Shown here one piece after another: positions 45,100 to 53,772 of a stretch of 64,000 nucleotides of DNA. The translations under genes and the position numbers were made by a program. The notes beneath the pieces were generated by a model. The model did not search any database. It worked only from the letters and a program-made list of their open reading frames with translations, and had not been told where the DNA came from. Origin of the DNA: Thermoleophilaceae bacterium (lineage in GTDB: Bacteria > Actinomycetota > Thermoleophilia > Solirubrobacterales > Thermoleophilaceae); NCBI GenBank assembly GCA_040901445.1, contig JBBDYQ010000001.1:145716-209715 (forward strand). The letters are read 5' to 3'. Positions within the stretch are counted from its first letter, which is position 1. Every line of letters starts with the position of its first letter.

Positions 45100-46760
45100 G
45101 CTGCCACGGCGGCCGGCGCCTGCTCGTCCCGGGGGGCGGCCGGCGCCTCGGGCGCGGCACGATGCGCCGCGAACAGCGCCACGAGCACGAGCGGGGCGAA
45201 CCAGACCACGTAGAGATAGAACCAGTGCGTGAGGGTGAGCTGCAGCGCGATCAACACGGCGGCCGCGAGCGCCGCGAGCTGGCGCGGGTCCCGCCGTCGC
45301 GGTACGAAGAACAGCGCGAGCGCCAGCGCAACCACCGCCGCCTGCAGCGCGGTCTGCAGCCAGCCGAGCCCCTCCTCCTGGCCCCAGATGGAGAACGGCG
45401 AGCCCCGCCCCGCCTGGTAGCCCACCGTGCGGTCGTACAGCTCTCGCAGCCCGCCATCGGGCACGAACGGCAGGAAGGCCGCGGCCATCACCGCGGCGAA
45501 GGCGAGCGCGAACAGGAGGGCATGGCGCCCCCGCCGTTCCCCGGAGCCGCCGGCGAACAGGGGCGCCAGCGAGCCGGCCCCGAACTTTGAGGCGGCGCCG
45601 AGCGCCAGGGCCGCACCCGACGCCAGGCCCTTTCCGCGCGGAAGGGTGAGCGCGATTAGCGCGAACACCACGAGCGCCGCCAGCAGGGAGTCGTTCGCGT
45701 TCGTGGAGAGCACGAACAGCGAGTACGGATACGCGGCCCAGGCGTACGCGAGCACGATGCCCAGCCGGCGGCCGTCCGGTCCCGCCCGCAGCCGCCGCCC
45801 GAGCAGGAACAGGCCGCCGAGCACGAGCAGGTCGAAGAGGATGGCCGCGCCGTGGGCGGCCGGCAGGCCGTCCCAAGCGCCGCTCCACGGGATGGCCTGC
45901 TCGAACGGGACGTAGACGAGGTAGTTCACGGGCCCGTAGGTGTCGCCATGCCGGTTGTTCTCGGGGAAGGTGCCGTCGTACAGCCCCTCGCCGTCGGCGA
46001 TCTGGTCCGCCCCCACCACCCCGGAGTAGCCCACGTCGATCACGTTGGAGTCGGTGACGTTGAGGGCGATGCGGAAGCCCACGAGGAATATGAGCGCCAG
46101 CGCGAGCCAGGTGACCGGCACCAGCGGAACGAGCGGCCGGGCGCGCTCACGCGGGCGGAAGCCCACCCAGAGCATGCGGGCGAGCAGGTACGCCAGCACC
46201 GGATAGGCGAGCGGCACCGACGTGGAGATCTCCCCGCGGTTGAAGTACACGTGCGAGACCGCGAAGGCCACCATCACGAGCAGGTCCAGGTGCAGGAGCC
46301 GGAACGGCCGCCGCGGATCGATGAACGGGATGAGGAAGAGCAGCCCGAGCGTGACCCACACGTAGGGGGCGTTGAAGGTGCGCCCGAACGCCCCCTCGTA
46401 GCCGCGCGCCATGCGCCAGGCCACCTGGGGGCCCGTCCACGTCTCGAGCACCGCCCTCAGGCTGTCGGAGACGTGCACCTGGACCACCTCGTCGTCGCCC
46501 GCGAACCAGCTGATCTGCCAGCGGCCGGGGCCGCGCGTGTAGGTGCCCGAGTCCAGACCCGGATGGCGTTCCTTCGCGGCGCGCACCTCGGGCGTGCGCT
46601 CGGAGATGCGCACCGCCTCGCGCCCGGTCAGCTCGAAGCCCTGCGGGGGCTGGGTGAGCGACTCGGGCGTCGTCAGCCCCTGCGCGCCGGCGGGGGCGGC
46701 CGCGAGCAGGAGGAGGACGAGGGCGGCTAGCGCCGCGAGCGCCGGCGCCCGAACGTCCAC
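45096..46760 (-). CDS. Large GT-C-like membrane protein
   Basis: 554 residues. A cleavable-looking signal (LAALAALVLLLLAAAPAGAQG, ~6-26), an extracytoplasmic N-terminal domain (~27-130) and about eleven helices. The loop DGEGLYDGTFPENNRHGDTYGPVNYLVYVPFEQAIPW (~255-291) has the acidic/aromatic look of glycosyltransferase C loops and GAASKFGAGSLAPLFAG resembles the GT87 ALTK-type loop. The GTG at 46760 overlaps gtrA by 34 bp. Donor and acceptor are unknown. Confidence 0.65.
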   Translation of the reverse strand: MDVRAPALAALAALVLLLLAAAPAGAQGLTTPESLTQPPQGFELTGREAVRISERTPEVRAAKERHPGLDSGTYTRGPGRWQISWFAGDDEVVQVHVSDSLRAVLETWTGPQVAWRMARGYEGAFGRTFNAPYVWVTLGLLFLIPFIDPRRPFRLLHLDLLVMVAFAVSHVYFNRGEISTSVPLAYPVLAYLLARMLWVGFRPRERARPLVPLVPVTWLALALIFLVGFRIALNVTDSNVIDVGYSGVVGADQIADGEGLYDGTFPENNRHGDTYGPVNYLVYVPFEQAIPWSGAWDGLPAAHGAAILFDLLVLGGLFLLGRRLRAGPDGRRLGIVLAYAWAAYPYSLFVLSTNANDSLLAALVVFALIALTLPRGKGLASGAALALGAASKFGAGSLAPLFAGGSGERRGRHALLFALAFAAVMAAAFLPFVPDGGLRELYDRTVGYQAGRGSPFSIWGQEEGLGWLQTALQAAVVALALALFFVPRRRDPRQLAALAAAVLIALQLTLTHWFYLYVVWFAPLVLVALFAAHRAAPEAPAAPRDEQAPAAVAA

Positions 46761-47200
46761 ATCTTGTTCCCGACGAAGTTGAGTGGCGTGGCGAGCGCGA
46801 CCGAGAGCGCCTGGGCCCCGACCTCCGGAAGCTCGCCGGCGCTCACGAGCAGCTGGAGCATGCCGGCCTGGAAGAGGAAGGCGATCACGCTCACCGTGAA
46901 GAAGCGCGCGGCCTGGAAGCCGGCGTGCCCCTCGCGCGCGCCGAACGTCCAGTGGCGGTTCCACCAGAAGTTGTTCATGACGGCCACCGCGAACGCCGCC
47001 GTGGCTGCCGCGAGGTGGTGCACGTCGAAGACGGCCACGGCGAGCGTGAACACGCACAGGTTGACCGCGTAGCCGGACCCGCCGACGACGCAGAACTTCA
47101 CGAGCTGCACCCAGTTGTGCGGTCGCCGGAGACCGTGCCTCACACGCGTGTGTGCGCGCACAGGCTCGGTGGAGGGCGACGCGACGGCCTCGTCGCGCAT
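46727..47200 (-). CDS. GtrA-family membrane protein
   Basis: 157 residues, four helices. VQLVKFCVVGGSGYAVNLCVFTLA (~32-55), AAAFAVAVMNNFWWNRHWTFG (with the hallmark N-W-x-W-T-F) and LATPLNFVGNKMWTFGRR at the end. GtrA proteins flip or escort lipid-linked sugars used by membrane glycosyltransferases, which follow immediately. Start ATG two bases after the phosphodiesterase stop. Confidence 0.9.
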   Translation of the reverse strand: MRDEAVASPSTEPVRAHTRVRHGLRRPHNWVQLVKFCVVGGSGYAVNLCVFTLAVAVFDVHHLAAATAAFAVAVMNNFWWNRHWTFGAREGHAGFQAARFFTVSVIAFLFQAGMLQLLVSAGELPEVGAQALSVALATPLNFVGNKMWTFGRRRSRR

Positions 47201-47202
47201 GA

Positions 47203-48687
47203 TCACGAGGGTAGCGAGAAGTGGTCGAGGGTCGCCGTGGCCGCGTCCGCGATCGTCCACTGCTCGCGGGCGTCCACCGACTCGGGCCCGGTGCCGCAGA
47301 AGATGAGCGTTCCCAGCGAGTCGCCGCGGTGCAGCGAGCCGTGGCTGCCACCGCCCACGTGGTCGGCTCCGCCCCAGTCCACGAACTCGTAGCCGGGCTC
47401 GGCGGAGACGAGCACGTCGCCCGACGACGGGCAGGTGAGCGCGGACCACAGCCGGCCGAGCGCGTGCGGATACATGCGGCTGGTCACGCGGCCGTCCGCC
47501 ACGCGCAGCTCGAGCGCCTCGAGGTCGCCCTCCACGCTCCAGCGCCCGCCGCGCAGGTCCTCAAGGTCGCCGCCGGGCGCGAAGCGCAGCTCCCCGCGCC
47601 GGCTCGACACCACGCCCTCGGCGCCGCCTGTGCCCGATCGGGCATCCAGGCGGGCCACCAGGTCCACGCCGTCGGCATCCTCGAGCTGGCGGGCCACCAG
47701 CGGAGCCAGTCCGTCGCGGCGCTCGGGGTCGAGCACGTAGACCATGGCCGAGCGGGCCGCGGGGCAGACCGCCAGCTCCGCCTCCTCCGGCGCTGGGTCG
47801 TGCGGGTCGAGGATGCGCCAGCCCTCCAGCACGCGCGTGAGGAGCAGGCGGTCCTCCACCTGCGTCTGGGAGTGGTCCGACATCACGATCACCGCGTGGT
47901 CGCGCAGGAACTCGTCCGGCCCGCCGCCCGCGTGCATGATGCGCTCGAGCGCGCGATCCGCGGCGGCGATCGAGGTGACCTGCGCGTAGGGCCCGTGCTT
48001 GTGCGAGTACGTGTCGTTGTCGGGCAGCGAGAAGAGCATGAAGTCGAACAGCTCGTTGTCCACGAGGTGGGCGCCCACACAGCCCGTGTGCTGGTCACGC
48101 TGGCCCGGCATGCCCAGGGTCGAACGGCAGCCGGTGCGGCGCGACGCGAACAGATCGGCATAGAAGAGCTCGGTGGGGCCCCACACGGCGTGGCGGAACG
48201 CCGCGGCCTTGGCGATGCGCGGGTAGATGCCGTCCTCGGCGATCGTGTGGCGGGTGCGCCCGCGGTAGATGAGGTACGTGGTGCCGGCCGTGCGCAGGCC
48301 CGCATCCTCCAGCCGCTCGAAGACCGTGTCCACCCCGCGGCTGAGGTGGGCCATGTTCATGTTGTAGACGGTGTCGTAGAGCGAGCGCACCACGCCGAAC
48401 GTGCGCGTGGCCTCGAACGACGAGCCGTACTCCACGTAGCGCTGCTCGCCGCGGTGATACCAGTTCATCGACGGGATGTTGTGGTCGTGCGGCTCCGTCC
48501 CGGTGGCGATCGTGGCGGACGCCACCGGGGTGACCGAGGGGAAGCTCGACACGCAGTCGCGCACGTAGACGCCACGCTCCACGATCGTGGCGAGCGCGGG
48601 CGCGCGGCCGTCGGCGATCGCCCGCTCGAGCATCTCCGGCTTGAGCGAGTCGATGACGGCGAGGACTAGCTTCTTGGGGTTCGCCAC
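47203..48687 (-). CDS. Alkaline-phosphatase-superfamily phosphodiesterase (nucleotide pyrophosphatase-like)
   Basis: 494 residues. Metal and nucleophile motifs: AVIDSLKPEML (D13), FPSVTPVASATIATG with the nucleophile Thr (~52), SLPDNDTYSHKHGP (~220, D and H ligands), VIVMSDHSQTQV (~265, DH) and a last His in GGSHGSLHRGDSLG (~447). Cleaves a phosphodiester or phosphomonoester, perhaps on a lipid-linked or nucleotide-sugar substrate given the glycosyltransferase neighbours. No signal peptide, so cytoplasmic. Confidence 0.85.
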   Translation of the reverse strand: MANPKKLVLAVIDSLKPEMLERAIADGRAPALATIVERGVYVRDCVSSFPSVTPVASATIATGTEPHDHNIPSMNWYHRGEQRYVEYGSSFEATRTFGVVRSLYDTVYNMNMAHLSRGVDTVFERLEDAGLRTAGTTYLIYRGRTRHTIAEDGIYPRIAKAAAFRHAVWGPTELFYADLFASRRTGCRSTLGMPGQRDQHTGCVGAHLVDNELFDFMLFSLPDNDTYSHKHGPYAQVTSIAAADRALERIMHAGGGPDEFLRDHAVIVMSDHSQTQVEDRLLLTRVLEGWRILDPHDPAPEEAELAVCPAARSAMVYVLDPERRDGLAPLVARQLEDADGVDLVARLDARSGTGGAEGVVSSRRGELRFAPGGDLEDLRGGRWSVEGDLEALELRVADGRVTSRMYPHALGRLWSALTCPSSGDVLVSAEPGYEFVDWGGADHVGGGSHGSLHRGDSLGTLIFCGTGPESVDAREQWTIADAATATLDHFSLPS

Positions 48688-48693
48688 CTGGGT

Positions 48694-49296
48694 TCAGCGG
48701 AGGATCCGCAGGCCCTCGTACTTGCGGTCTGCCTGGCCGCGGTCCCGCACGAGCAGATAGACGAAGGCCGCGATGGCGAGGAAGCCCGCGGGCGGGGCGA
48801 GCACCGACAGGCCCGCGAGCGTAAGCGCGATCAGGTCCGCATAGGTGTCGAGGAAGCCGGCCGCGCCGGGGTCGAGCCGCTTGCGCACACGACCCAGGAA
48901 GGCGCCGGCCGCTGCGAACGCAAGCAGCGCGCAGACCACCCCCGCGGCGAGCCCGGGCCAGCCGCTGTGGCCGCCGTCCGCCAGCGAGCCGGCGAACAGC
49001 AGCCCGCCGAGCACGAGCGCCACGCCCGCGAGCAGCGGCGGCGGAAGCTCGCGGCCGCCTCGCCCGAGCACGTACGCGAGCACCGCGAGCGCAAGCACCG
49101 CGGCGAGGAAGCCGGTGCTCTCGAGGAAGGCCCAGTCCGTGCCCGTGAAGTCGATGCCGAGATCCTCACGGGCGAGCGCGCCCGCCAGCAGGGGCGGGAG
49201 GAAGGGCCGCACACCCGTGGCTGAGGCGATGCCGGCGCCCTGGCCGATGTCGAGGAACAGGCTCGTGGGGGTCGCTAGTCTGGGTCGGAGCGCCAT
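48694..49296 (-). CDS. DUF4126-like membrane protein
   Basis: 200 residues with five or six helices. GQGAGIASATGVRPFLPPLLAGALAR near the N-terminus has the G..G-R-F-P pattern of DUF4126, and LDTYADLIALTLAGLSVLAPPAGFLAIAAFVYLLV closes it. The ATG at 49296 shares two bases with the divergent aminotransferase ATG. Function unknown. Confidence 0.7.
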   Translation of the reverse strand: MALRPRLATPTSLFLDIGQGAGIASATGVRPFLPPLLAGALAREDLGIDFTGTDWAFLESTGFLAAVLALAVLAYVLGRGGRELPPPLLAGVALVLGGLLFAGSLADGGHSGWPGLAAGVVCALLAFAAAGAFLGRVRKRLDPGAAGFLDTYADLIALTLAGLSVLAPPAGFLAIAAFVYLLVRDRGQADRKYEGLRILR

Positions 49297-50737
49297 GACG
49301 ATAGACGACGACCGCAGCAGGGAAGGCGGGGGCACCGGCGAACGCAGACCCGTGCCCCGGCGGTCCACCTCGCGGGACATCGAGCGCTACAGCGGCCTGT
49401 TCGCCGCGCGCACCCGCGTCATGAAGTCCTCCGCGATGCGGGACATGATGGCCATCACCGCGCGCGCCGACGTGATCTCGCTGGCGGGCGGCCTGCCCGA
49501 CACCAGCACGTTCCCGCCCGAGACTTTCGCGGCGATCGCCCAGCGCATCGCCGCGGAGTCGTGCGCGAAGGCGCTCCAGTACGGGCCCACCGACGGGCTG
49601 GCCGAGGTCAAGGACTGCATCGCCGAGGTCATGGAGGCCGACGGCTCGCCCGCTCCCGACCGCGATCAGGTCATCGTGACCACCGGCGGCCAGCAGGTGA
49701 TCGACCTCGTCACCAAGACCTTCATCGACCCGGGCGACGTGGTGATCGCCGAGGCGCCCACCTACCCCGGCGCCGTGCCCACCTTCTCCTCCTACCAGGC
49801 GAACGTGGTGCAGGTGGACATGGACTCCGACGGCATGCGCATCGACCTGCTCGAGGAGACGCTGGACCGCCTCGACCGCGAGGGCCGGCGGCCCAAGTTC
49901 ATCTACACCGTGCCCAACTTCCAGAATCCCGCCGGCGTCACGATGTCGCTTCCACGGCGCCGGCGCCTGGTGGAGGTGGCGCGCGAGCGCGAGCTGCTCG
50001 TGCTCGAGGACAACCCCTATTCGCTGCTGCGCTTCCAGGGCGAGTCGCTGCCTTCCCTGTATGCGCTCGACGGCGGCGTGTACGTCATGTACCTGGGCAC
50101 GTTCTCGAAGATCCTGTCGCCCGGCATCCGCCTCGGCTGGGTGGTGGCACCGGCCCCCGTGCTCGACAAGATCAACCTCGGCAAGCAGGCCTCGGACCTC
50201 TGCACCTCGACGCTCTCCCAGCTCATGGTGCAGGCCTACTTCGAGCAGGGCCGCTGGCGTGACTACGTGGACTCGCTCGTCGAGATCTACCGCGACCGGC
50301 GCGACACGATGCTCGATGCACTGGCCGAGTTCTTCCCGCCCGAGGCCGAGTGGACGCGGCCGTGCGGCGGCCTCTTCATCTGGTGCACGCTGCCCGACTT
50401 CATCGACACCACGGACCTGCTCGCCCGCGCCCTGCGCGAGAACGTGGCGTTCGTGCCCGGCGAGGCCGCCTACCTCGACGGCCGCGGGCGCAGCTCGATG
50501 CGCCTCAACTTCTCGAACGCCACCGAGGACGAGATCCGCGAGGGCATCCGCCGCATCGGCAAGGTGGTGAAGGAGCAGGTCGCGCTGTACGGCACGCTCA
50601 CCGGCCGCGAGAAGGCGCCTCCGCGCCCGGCGCAGCGGCCGGTGGCTCCGCCTGACGAGCTCGCCGGCGCACGGGTCGTGCCGATGCCGCGGCGAGACGC
50701 CGCGGCGGCGAAGCGGGCGCAGCGGCCGCGGCCGTGA
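49295..50737 (+). CDS. Class I/II PLP aminotransferase (2-aminoadipate/aromatic type)
   Basis: 480 residues. SLAGGLPDTSTFP (~66), QVIVTTGGQQVIDLVTKTFIDPGDVV (~125), YTVPNFQNPAGVTMS (~205), Schiff-base Lys in YLGTFSKILSPGIRLGWV (~270) and MRLNFSNATEDEIREGIRRI (~402) define a LysN/MocR-catalytic-domain aminotransferase without HTH. It has a basic, Pro/Ala-rich C-terminal tail (~445-480). GGAG precedes the ATG at 49295; a GTG at 49352 is an alternative start. Overlaps ddl by four bases, so it might feed D-Ala or another amino acid into wall synthesis. Confidence 0.88.
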   Translation: MTIDDDRSREGGGTGERRPVPRRSTSRDIERYSGLFAARTRVMKSSAMRDMMAITARADVISLAGGLPDTSTFPPETFAAIAQRIAAESCAKALQYGPTDGLAEVKDCIAEVMEADGSPAPDRDQVIVTTGGQQVIDLVTKTFIDPGDVVIAEAPTYPGAVPTFSSYQANVVQVDMDSDGMRIDLLEETLDRLDREGRRPKFIYTVPNFQNPAGVTMSLPRRRRLVEVARERELLVLEDNPYSLLRFQGESLPSLYALDGGVYVMYLGTFSKILSPGIRLGWVVAPAPVLDKINLGKQASDLCTSTLSQLMVQAYFEQGRWRDYVDSLVEIYRDRRDTMLDALAEFFPPEAEWTRPCGGLFIWCTLPDFIDTTDLLARALRENVAFVPGEAAYLDGRGRSSMRLNFSNATEDEIREGIRRIGKVVKEQVALYGTLTGREKAPPRPAQRPVAPPDELAGARVVPMPRRDAAAAKRAQRPRP

Positions 50738-51702
50738 GCCGGGTCGCCGTCCTCAAGGGCGGGGCATCGCTCGAGCGGCAGGTGTCGCTCCGCTCGGGCG
50801 CCCGGGTGGAGGACGCCCTCGAGCGGCTCGGCCACGAGGTGGTGCCGATCGACGCGGGCTCCGACCTCCTCGACCGCCTGCGCGAGACGGCGCCCGATGC
50901 CGCATTCGTGGCGCTGCACGGCCGCGACGGCGAGGACGGCACGGTGCAGGAGCTGCTCGAGCTGCTCGGGGTGCCCTACACGGGGTCGGGCGTCCTGGCC
51001 AGCATCCTCTCCTTCGACAAGGTGCTCGCCAAGCACCTCTTCGCCGGAGCCGGGATCCCCTCTCCCGAGTTCTTCGCCTTCAACGAGACGGCGTTCAAGG
51101 AGCTCGGCGCGGCCGACGCCCTGCCGGCCATCGAGGAGCGGCTCGACTTCCCGATCGTCGTCAAGCCCGCCGCTCAGGGCTCCGCGCTGGGAATCAAGTT
51201 CGCGCGCACGGCAGCCGACGTTCCGGCTGCGCTCGTGGCGGCGTTCTCCTACGACTCGAAGGTGCTGCTCGAGCGCCACGTCCGCGGCCGCGACCTGGCG
51301 GTGTCCGTGCTCGAGCGCTCCGACGGCCTCGCGGCGCTGCCGGTCGTGGAGGCCGTCCCGGTGGATGAGGACTTCTACGACTTCGAGGCCCGCTACGAGA
51401 TCGGCCGCACGGAGTTCCGCTGCCCCGCGCAGCTGCCCGACGGGGTGACCGAGCGGGCGCAGGAGCTGGCGCTCGCGGTCTTCTCGCTGCTGGGCTGCTA
51501 CGGCTTCGGCCGCGTTGACCTGATGCTCGAGGAGGACAGCGGCGAGCTCTCCGTGCTCGAGCTCAACACGATCCCGGGGCTCACCGAGACGAGCCTGCTG
51601 CCCCAGGCCGCCGAGGCCGCGGGCATCGACTTCGACGCGCTGGTGGGGCGGATCCTGGAGCTGGCGTTCGAGCGCGAGAGCTCGACGACGGCTTCGGGCT
51701 AG
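50734..51702 (+). CDS. ddl: D-alanine-D-alanine ligase
   Basis: ATP-grasp ligase for the peptidoglycan terminus, 322 residues. RVAVLKGGASLERQVSLRSG (~3-22), HGRDGEDGTVQELLELLGVPYTGSG (~62-86), KPAAQGSALGIKFA (~145) and FGRVDLMLEEDSGELSVLELNTIPGLTETSLLPQAAEAAGI (~255-296) with the metal-binding Glu/Asn are all present. The GTG start overlaps the aminotransferase stop. Confidence 0.95.
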   Translation: MSRVAVLKGGASLERQVSLRSGARVEDALERLGHEVVPIDAGSDLLDRLRETAPDAAFVALHGRDGEDGTVQELLELLGVPYTGSGVLASILSFDKVLAKHLFAGAGIPSPEFFAFNETAFKELGAADALPAIEERLDFPIVVKPAAQGSALGIKFARTAADVPAALVAAFSYDSKVLLERHVRGRDLAVSVLERSDGLAALPVVEAVPVDEDFYDFEARYEIGRTEFRCPAQLPDGVTERAQELALAVFSLLGCYGFGRVDLMLEEDSGELSVLELNTIPGLTETSLLPQAAEAAGIDFDALVGRILELAFERESSTTASG

Positions 51703-51717
51703 TACGCGTGTACTAGC
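51698..51717. terminator. Palindrome holding both convergent stop codons (ddl / bifunctional nuclease)
   Basis: GCTAGTAC-GCGT-GTACTAGC, a perfect 8-bp inverted repeat. The TAG of ddl (51700-51702) and the TAG of the minus-strand gene (51715-51713) lie symmetrically in its arms. Likely a compact bidirectional transcription stop. Confidence 0.5.
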
Positions 51718-52204
51718 TCTCGCCGCCGGCGAAGTCCTCGGGGTTCACCTCGTCGAGGAACTCCTTGAACTTGTCCACGACCTCCTCCTCGTCCTCGACC
51801 TCGTGCTCGAACTCGATGCCGGACTCGGCAATCACGTCCTCGTGGGCGAAGATCGGCGCGCCGGTGCGCACGGCGAGGGCGAGGGCGTCGGACGGGCGGG
51901 AGTCGATGTCCACCTCGCGGCCGTTGGACTGCAGGGTGATCGACGCGTAGAAGGTGTTCTCCTTCAGCTCCGTGACCGACACCTTGCTGCATGACACGTC
52001 GAGCTCCGACAGCACGTCGTTGATGAGGTCGTGGGTCATGGGGCGCGGCGTGTTGGCGCCCTGGAGCTTCATGAGGATGGCGGCGGCTTCGGGGTGGCCG
52101 ATCCAGATCGGGAGGAATTTGTTCCCCTCCCGGGTCTTCAGAAGGACGATCGGCTGCTTGCCGACCATGTCGAAGCTCACGCCGTAGATGACCATCTCCT
52201 GCAT
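51713..52204 (-). CDS. Bifunctional nuclease family protein (DUF151)
   Basis: 163 residues. VSFDMVGKQPIVLLKTREGNKFLPIWIGHPEAAAI (~9-43) and TPRPMTHDLINDVLSELD (~52-69) followed by STYASITL-like ENTFYASITLQSNGREVDIDSRPSDALALAVRTGAPIFAHEDV (~82-124) are the DUF151/BFN core. Plant members have nuclease activity; bacterial roles are unclear. An acidic tail (EVEDEEEVVDKFKEFLDE) follows. Conserved single-copy gene in actinobacteria. Confidence 0.9.
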   Translation of the reverse strand: MQEMVIYGVSFDMVGKQPIVLLKTREGNKFLPIWIGHPEAAAILMKLQGANTPRPMTHDLINDVLSELDVSCSKVSVTELKENTFYASITLQSNGREVDIDSRPSDALALAVRTGAPIFAHEDVIAESGIEFEHEVEDEEEVVDKFKEFLDEVNPEDFAGGES

Positions 52205-52265
52205 GTGCCCCGCAGTCTAGATGACGTGTCTGCGGCCACCCGCGCCCCCGAATACGCTCTGACAC

Positions 52266-53144
52266 GTGCCCTCCGAGGTCGCCGTCGCCGTCTGCACGAA
52301 CCGGCCCCCGGGGGCCGTGGCGGAGTCGCTGGACGCGCTTCGGGCACAGGTCGGAGGCGGCGACTTCGCCCTCGTGACGAGCGGTTTGGGGGCAGCGCAG
52401 GTGGAGGCTCATCGCGCGGTCTTCGACGGGCCGCTGCTCGAGGAGCCGCGGCCCGGGCTGTCACACGCGCGCAACCGGGCGCTCGCCTGGCGCCCCGATG
52501 GCGTCGTGGCCTTCGTGGACGACGACGCCGTGGTGTGCGAGGGCTGGTACCCGGCGCTGCGCGCGGCCTGGGCCGAGGCGGAGGACGGCGTGGCCTGCAT
52601 CGGCGGGCCGATCCGGCCCCGCTACGAGACGCCGCCGCCGGCGTGGCTGTCCGAGCCGATCCTGGGGGCTCTCACGCTGCTCGACCTCGGCCCGGACGCG
52701 CGGGACCTGGACCCCTCCGTCACGACCGTCTACGGCGCGAACGTGTCGTTTGACAGCGCGCAGCTGCGCGCCGCCGGCGGCTTCGACCCGGCGTTCGGCC
52801 ACAGCGGCCGGCGCGTGTTCTTCTCGGAGGAGGACGAGGCGCAGCGGGCACTGGCGCGGCTGGGGTATCGCGTGCGCTATGTGCCGGGTGCGGCGGTGCT
52901 CCACGTGATCGGTGCGGAGCGGCTCACGCGCCGCTCGTTCCTGCGGCGGCGCTTCGCCTACGGGGCCGCACTCGGGCTGCGGGGCGCCCGCCCACGCGCG
53001 TTGGCGGCGCGCCAAGCCGCGAGCTCGGCCACGGGCGCGCTCGTGGCGGGCGCGACCCGGCGCGACGCGCTGGCGATGGAGCGGGCGGTGCGCGCGGCCG
53101 AGAACCTCGGCGTGCTGCTCGCGCCGCTGGTGGCTCGGCGCTGA
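52266..53144 (+). CDS. Family 2 glycosyltransferase
   Basis: 292 residues, GT-A fold. The N-terminal AVCTNRPPGAVAESLDAL, GLSHARNRALAW (~67), metal-binding DDDAVV (~85-90, D-x-D) and VYGANVSFDSAQLRAAGGFDPAFGHSGRR (~157-185), then the catalytic EEDE (~190). The C-terminal ~90 residues are Arg/Ala-rich helices (LRRRFAYGAALGLRG), perhaps membrane-associated. GTG start. Target glycan unknown. Confidence 0.85.
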   Translation: MPSEVAVAVCTNRPPGAVAESLDALRAQVGGGDFALVTSGLGAAQVEAHRAVFDGPLLEEPRPGLSHARNRALAWRPDGVVAFVDDDAVVCEGWYPALRAAWAEAEDGVACIGGPIRPRYETPPPAWLSEPILGALTLLDLGPDARDLDPSVTTVYGANVSFDSAQLRAAGGFDPAFGHSGRRVFFSEEDEAQRALARLGYRVRYVPGAAVLHVIGAERLTRRSFLRRRFAYGAALGLRGARPRALAARQAASSATGALVAGATRRDALAMERAVRAAENLGVLLAPLVARR

Positions 53145-53161
53145 GAGCCTAGGATCGCCCC

Positions 53162-53434
53162 GTGGACCAGAAGCTCGAAGTCCGGCCGACCGGCAAGACC
53201 CTGCTCGTGTTCGACGGCGAGGTGCTTGAGGCGTTCGCGGGCGGGGCCAGCTCCCGCATCCACGCCAAGGGCATCGAGGGGGTGGAGGTCAAGGACGGGC
53301 GGGGCTCCGGGATCCGGATCGCCTACCGCTTCGGCCCGGACCTCGGCATCTCCTGCGACCGGGAGCGGGTGGCCGAGCTCCAGCGCTTCGCCGACCACGT
53401 GCTGGCGGCGGCGCGGCGGCTGCAGGGAGCCTGA
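53162..53434 (+). CDS. Small hypothetical protein
   Basis: 90 residues, mixed beta strands then a C-terminal helix: KLEVRPTGKTLLVFDGEVLEAFAG, RIHAKGIEGVEVKDGRGSGIRIAYRFG, ERVAELQRFADHVLAAARRLQ. The layout resembles small PH-like or SHOCT-preceding domains, but no family is assigned. GTG start, 17 bp after the glycosyltransferase. Confidence 0.6.
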   Translation: MDQKLEVRPTGKTLLVFDGEVLEAFAGGASSRIHAKGIEGVEVKDGRGSGIRIAYRFGPDLGISCDRERVAELQRFADHVLAAARRLQGA

Positions 53435-53463
53435 TCGGGCTCCCTGCCCGAAGGCGCGCGAGC

Positions 53464-53682
53464 TCAGTTCGACATGGTGCGGCGCAGCAGGAATGCCGCG
53501 ACCGCCGTGAGCACGGCCAGCAGGAAGACGATGCCGAGGCTCACGATGCCCACGACCGCAAGGACGAAGCTCACGACGGTGGCCACGGCGCCGGCGCCCG
53601 TGGCCACGACGAGCTTGAAGGCGCGTCCTTCGCGGTCACGGCGGCTGAGGCCGCCTCCGGGGCGGCGGGCGGGAGTGCTCAT
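53464..53682 (-). CDS. Small two-helix membrane protein
   Basis: 72 residues: a basic N-terminus (STPARRPGGGLSRRDREGRAFK) and two hydrophobic helices (LVVATGAGAVATVVSFVLAVVGIVSLGIVFLLAVLTAVAAFLL). The ATG at 53682 is chosen over a frame start at 53736. Function unknown; isolated on the minus strand between two plus-strand genes. Confidence 0.55.
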   Translation of the reverse strand: MSTPARRPGGGLSRRDREGRAFKLVVATGAGAVATVVSFVLAVVGIVSLGIVFLLAVLTAVAAFLLRRTMSN

Positions 53683-53772
53683 TCCAGGACCGTACCGCAA
53701 CCGGCCGGCGCCGCTTTGCAACGGCCGGCCGATCATGAGAGGCTGGCCGGGAAGGCCAATCCGGAGGTGCCG

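Noticed and set aside
51801..52760. Frames opposite the bifunctional nuclease and GT2 genes
   Set aside because: No motifs, composition of antisense GC-rich coding, and both opposite genes are clear.
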